A stretch of 10,991 nucleotides of DNA from Allomyces macrogynus ATCC 38327 (taxonomy: Eukaryota; Blastocladiomycota; Blastocladiomycetes; Blastocladiales; Blastocladiaceae): NCBI GenBank assembly GCA_000151295.1, contig GG745376.1:378439-389429 (forward strand). The letters are read 5' to 3'. A program made the position numbers and the translations under genes. Of this stretch, positions 7,964 to 10,991 are shown one piece after another. Every line of letters begins with the position of its first letter. Position 1 is the stretch's first letter. Below the pieces are notes generated by a model. It saw only the letters and a list, made by a program, of their open reading frames with translations, was not told the origin of the DNA and did no database searches.

Positions 7964-9322
7964 ATGTTCGCGACCAAGGCCCGGTTGGTGCTCTCGGCAG
8001 CCTCGATTGCCGCGCTCACCCGCCAAGCTGCCCCGTTGCGGCCTGCGTCGGCGCGCACGTTTGCGACTTCGCCTGCGCACTGGCGCCAGGTTGCGACGGC
8101 CAAGTCGGCAGCAGCAGCCCCCGCTCCTGCCCCGGCACCAGCACCAGTCGCCGACATTGAAGAGCCCATCTACCAGCCGTTTGAATTCTCGTGGAAGGAG
8201 GCAGACCTGCTCTCGTCGCGCCCGGCGCCCGTGCCTGAGGTCGTCGAGGAACCGATTTTCCAGCCATTCGACTTTTCGTTTGACGACCCGCTGCTGCGCG
8301 CCGCTGCCAAGGCCAATGTCGATGCTGCTGCCGCGGCCGAGACGGTCGTCGCTGCGCCGAGCGCCGAGGCCGTGAGGACGGCTGCCACCGAGGCCGTGGC
8401 CAAGGCGACCGACGCCGTGGCTGCCGTTGCCGAACCCGCTTCTGCCGTTGCGGCCGAAGCCGCTGTCCAGGTTGCGCAGACGGCGCACGCGTGGGGCGAC
8501 CTGGCGTCGGCCGGTCTCGCGAGCGCGTGGACGCCCGTCGGGTGGGTGCAAATGGGTCTCGAGACGCTGCACATGGCCGGTCTGCCGTGGTGGCTGGCGA
8601 TTGCCGCGACGACGGTCGTGATTCGCGCGGCCATGTTCCCACTCATGGTCAAGATGCAAAAGCACACGGCGGCGCTGCACAATGTGCGTCCGGAAATGGA
8701 CAAGATCACGGCCGAGATGCAGCGTGCCAAGGCGAACCGCGACACGATGCGCGTGCAAATGGCGGCGATGCAGATGCAGGAAATGATGAAGAAGAGCGGC
8801 GTGCACCCGTGGAAGGCCATGGCCGTGCCGCTCATGCAGGCGCCTGTCATGATCTCATTCTTCATGGCGCTGCGGCATATTGCCGATGCTGATGTGGCCT
8901 CGTTCAAGCAGGGCGGGATGCTCTGGTTCACGGACCTGTCGGTCGCCGACTCGACGTATGCGCTGCCCGTCATGGCCGCGGCTGGATTCTTGACGGTGCT
9001 CGAAATGGGTGCCGAGACGGGTGGTACGCCATCGGCGCAGTCCGACACGATGCGCAAGTTTATGCGCGCCGCGGCCGTCGGTATGGTGCCGTTCACGGCG
9101 ATGCTGCCGTCGGGCGTGTTCATGTACTGGATCACGTCGAACATTTGGACGCTGGGCCAGTCAGCGTATCTCAAGAAGCCCGAGGTGCGCGCCAAGTACG
9201 GCATTCCGCAGCTGCGGCAGCACGACGGCGTGGCCGCTGACGGCGTGCCCAAGCCGCTTGGGTTCCTTGACTCGGTCAAGACGGCGTTCCGGGAAGGGCG
9301 CAAGGCGGCGGGCAAGCAGTAG
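7964..9322 (+). CDS. OXA1: Mitochondrial inner-membrane insertase OXA1 (YidC/Oxa1/Alb3 family), intronless
   Basis: A single exon of 452 residues starting at ATG 7964 (atcaccATG). It inserts mitochondrially made and some imported proteins into the inner membrane. Residues 1 to about 41 form a basic, Ser/Ala-rich presequence with a likely cleavage site at RTF-ATS (31-36). Then come two copies of EEPI-x-QPF-x-FS (66-76 and 95-105), an Ala/Glu/Val-rich stretch to about residue 180, and the insertase core from WTPVGW. The first helix, GLPWWLAIAATTVVIRAAMF, carries Arg221, the conserved charge of the YidC hydrophilic groove. A Met- and Lys-rich loop (KMQKHTAALHNVRPEMDKI) precedes helices with AVPLMQAPVMISFFMAL and PSGVFMYWITSN. 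About 57 polar residues with a basic end follow the last helix, shorter than the ribosome-binding tail of yeast Oxa1. Cox18/Oxa2 is a less likely alternative. Confidence 0.93.
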   Translation: MFATKARLVLSAASIAALTRQAAPLRPASARTFATSPAHWRQVATAKSAAAAPAPAPAPAPVADIEEPIYQPFEFSWKEADLLSSRPAPVPEVVEEPIFQPFDFSFDDPLLRAAAKANVDAAAAAETVVAAPSAEAVRTAATEAVAKATDAVAAVAEPASAVAAEAAVQVAQTAHAWGDLASAGLASAWTPVGWVQMGLETLHMAGLPWWLAIAATTVVIRAAMFPLMVKMQKHTAALHNVRPEMDKITAEMQRAKANRDTMRVQMAAMQMQEMMKKSGVHPWKAMAVPLMQAPVMISFFMALRHIADADVASFKQGGMLWFTDLSVADSTYALPVMAAAGFLTVLEMGAETGGTPSAQSDTMRKFMRAAAVGMVPFTAMLPSGVFMYWITSNIWTLGQSAYLKKPEVRAKYGIPQLRQHDGVAADGVPKPLGFLDSVKTAFREGRKAAGKQ

Positions 9323-9359
9323 ATCGGGTCGCTGTCGGGCCTTTTTGTCGCCAGTTTTG

Positions 9360-9383
9360 TTTTTTTTTTTTTTTTTTTTTTTT
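9360..9383 (+). repeat. T homopolymer, 24 bases
   Basis: An uninterrupted run of T begins 38 bases after the OXA1 stop codon, followed by ctagtgg. It is probably part of the OXA1 3' UTR or termination region. Homopolymer length may be imprecise because of assembly error. Confidence 0.7.
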
Positions 9384-9762
9384 CTAGTGGTTCATGTTTT
9401 TATGTGGCTCTAGTGTCGCTCTTGCTCGGTATTCTTCATTTCTGGTTGGTTTGGTTTGGTTCGCTTTGGTGGGGAAATTTGGCAAAGAAGTCGCCCGCAG
9501 ATGGAGTTTAAACGGGCGCACGTGCTTTCAGTGGCCCGCCAACAGCAGAGCACGCGGCGTCAGGCGACCAAGTCAACACCGTGGTGTCGGGCGCCGCGCG
9601 CCGCGCGGCGGTGCTGAGCTCGCGGAAGACCACCGCGACAGTGACAGCGCCGACGCTTGCTGATCCGCGCACGCCCCGTCTGATCCACTCAGTCGACCGC
9701 TCTCGCCACTGGCCGCATTTGCTTCTCTGGTACGCGCGCCCTCGTGCTCAACTGTTGCGCGA

Positions 9763-9776
9763 CGGCCGCGCGGCCG
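9763..9776. repeat. Perfect 14-base palindrome CGGCCGCGCGGCCG
   Basis: It equals its own reverse complement and lies 203 bases upstream of the eIF4B start. It may be a dimer-binding site or a hairpin former. GC-rich DNA yields such words more easily, so weight is low. Confidence 0.5.
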
Positions 9777-9835
9777 ATCCCACGCGATGCCGAAGCCCGG
9801 CGTGGTCAAACCGGCAAGTCAGTCGTCTCCAGCCA

Positions 9836-9845
9836 CAATATATTG
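9836..9845 (+). promoter_or_regulatory. TATA-like element CAATATATTG
   Basis: An AT-rich palindrome that stands out in GC-rich sequence, 134 bases before the eIF4B start codon. It is a candidate TATA element. If so, transcription would begin near or after 9865, close to the upstream ATG at 9872. Confidence 0.35.
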
Positions 9846-9871
9846 ACTTGACCGTGCTCTTTTCCCACATT

Positions 9872-10000
9872 ATGGCCACTTCGATCGCATCATCCACGAC
9901 TCTCTCGACGCGCTGTCGCACGCTTGGCCCTCTGTCCACCTGCCCACAACCAGCCAAGCAATCTTTCCGCCTGCCACCATGTCCAAGAGCAAGAAGATGA
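9872..10000 (+). other. Upstream ORF overlapping the eIF4B start out of frame
   Basis: ATG at 9872 opens a 42-codon ORF (MATSIASSTTLSTRC...) ending in TGA at 9998-10000, 19 bases beyond the A of the eIF4B ATG at 9979 and in a different frame. The context tttcccacattATGg has G at +4 but T at -3, so it is weak. It acts as a uORF only if the transcript starts before 9872, which the sequence does not settle. Confidence 0.35.
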
Positions 10001-10991
10001 AGGGCACGACGCTCGGTCTCTCCGAGTTCCTGTCGGCCGTGCCCGACGCCGGCTCGTCGTGGGCCGACGACGACCACGCGCTCCCCTCGGGCCCGCTCGG
10101 CGGTGGCGGTGGGTACGGCGGCCCTTCGCCCCCGACGGGCCCGGCCTCGCGCGGTGGTGCCCCTGCGGGCCCGACCAAGCCGATCCCGGTCCGTCCGCCG
10201 TTCACGCTCTACGTGGGCAACCTCGGGTACGACGTGGACGACACGGCGCTCGGCACCTTCTTCTTTGAGCAAGGGTGTGCCATCGTGCAGCCGCGCGTCG
10301 TCATGGACCGCACCACGGGCATGTCCAAGGGGTTCGGGTACATTGAGTTCTCGGACCGCGACTCGCTCCTGCGCGCGCTCGAGTTCAATGGCGCCCAGCT
10401 CGGCGATCGCAACATTCGCCTTGACGTGGCCGACGGTATGTGAGACGCGGTTGACTCGTCGCTTCAGCCTCTCCCACCACTGACTCGCGGCCGCCCATTG
10501 CTAGCCCCCGCTCAGGCGGGCCCCGCGCGCGGGTACGGCGGCTTCCGCAACGACGCTGGCGAGGACCGTGCCGGTGGCGCGTCGACCTGGCGCCGTGCCG
10601 GCCCCGTCGACTACGAGCCGGCGCCGTCGCGCGGCAGTTTCGGCGACCGTGACCGTTCCTCGGGCGGGTTCGGCGGGTTCGGCGACCGCGACCGCTCCTC
10701 TGGCGGTTTTGGCGACCGTGGCGGTTTCGGTGACCGCGACCGCCGCCAGGGCTCGCCGTCGCGCGGTTTCGGTGGCCCGCGTGGCGAGAGTCCCTCGGGC
10801 GCGCGCCCCAAGTACGGTTTTGGTGAAGGTACTGGTCGCGCGCGGTCGCCGCTGCGCGCGCCGCCGTCGTCCGGCCCCGCTGAGCGCCCTAAGCTGAACC
10901 TGGCTCCGCGCACCAAGCCGATCGAGCGTGTCACGGCTCCCGCGGCTCCCGCGCCCGAGGCTGCTGCTTCGTCGTCGGACGCGCCCACTGC
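9979..10991 (+). CDS. Translation initiation factor eIF4B (RRM plus FGDR repeats), partial at the right edge
   Basis: Exon 1 is 9979-10435 and exon 2 runs from 10505 past the edge; 314 residues are visible. The intron, 10436-10504 (GTATGT..GCTAG, 69 bases, CACTGAC branch site), is in phase 1, and only the acceptor ending at 10504 keeps the frame. The protein stimulates the eIF4A helicase and mRNA binding to the small ribosomal subunit in the cytoplasm. The start KKMKGTTLGLSEFL followed by SSWADD is typical of eIF4B. The RRM (about 75-152) has RNP2 LYVGNL (77-82) and RNP1 KGFGYIEF (117-124). Residues 198-235 hold four F-G-D-R units, like the repeats of yeast Tif3 and the DRYG region of animal eIF4B. 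RPKLNLAPRTKP (280-291) is the motif that follows in fungal and animal eIF4B. The cacc-ATG context at 9979 is good. Confidence 0.92.

Larger units (their letters stand above)
9323..9978. other. Intergenic: OXA1 3' UTR and eIF4B promoter
   Basis: This 656-base gap opens with T-rich OXA1 3' sequence including a 24-base T run and a TTTGG-repeat stretch (about 9444-9470). It also contains a CACGTG word at 9519-9524, a GC-rich block around 9585-9610, a 14-base GC palindrome, an AT-rich TATA-like element at 9836, and an upstream ATG at 9872. No other gene is seen. Confidence 0.55.

Noticed and set aside
8170..9315. Minus-strand ORF of 381 codons opposite OXA1
   Set aside because: It mirrors the codon bias of OXA1. 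The protein is Ala/Ser/Cys-rich shadow sequence.
10611..10988. Minus-strand ORF opposite the eIF4B repeats
   Set aside because: Its SRSP-like repeats are only the reverse reading of the FGDR-repeat codons.

Overview
The window looks like nuclear DNA of a fungus with a GC-rich genome. The evidence is the spliceosomal introns (69-94 bases, GT..AG, with CTAAC/CTGAC-type branch sites), the strong preference for G or C at third codon positions, a PHO84-type phosphate transporter, a fungal-style eIF4B and a mitochondrial OXA1 with a presequence. I cannot place it to phylum from sequence alone. An early-diverging GC-rich lineage or a basidiomycete would both fit.

Layout. Positions 1-338 (minus strand) hold the 5' end of a gene that runs off the left edge; I could not identify it firmly. 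A 479-base divergent promoter region separates it from a three-exon gene for a small heme-binding MAPR/cytochrome-b5-like protein (818-1336, plus). A 1.5-kb stretch without a convincing gene follows. Its right part is the promoter of a nine-exon PHO84-family phosphate:H+ symporter (2873-5157, plus), with a TATA box and six CACGTT words. Next come an intronless ALKBH1-type 2-oxoglutarate/Fe(II) dioxygenase (6026-7159, plus), an intronless mitochondrial membrane insertase OXA1 (7964-9322, plus), and the first two exons of eIF4B (from 9979, plus), which is cut by the right edge.

The five plus-strand genes are independent housekeeping or nutrient genes, each with its own promoter; nothing suggests an operon or a functional cluster. 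OXA1 and ALKBH1 can share a mitochondrial theme, because ALKBH1 modifies mitochondrial tRNA in animals, but neighbourhood alone does not link them. I found no mobile element, tRNA, rRNA or CRISPR array.

I see no clearly new multi-gene system. The points most worth a second look are: the repeated TCCACGTTT word upstream of the phosphate transporter; a perfect 16-base palindrome between two CACGTG boxes in the divergent promoter; a duplicated EEPI-x-QPF-x-FS motif at the N-terminus of OXA1; an upstream ORF and a decoy splice acceptor in the eIF4B gene; and a stop-free in-frame intron inside the transporter. Exon coordinates were worked out by hand from splice signals, reading frame and family conservation.
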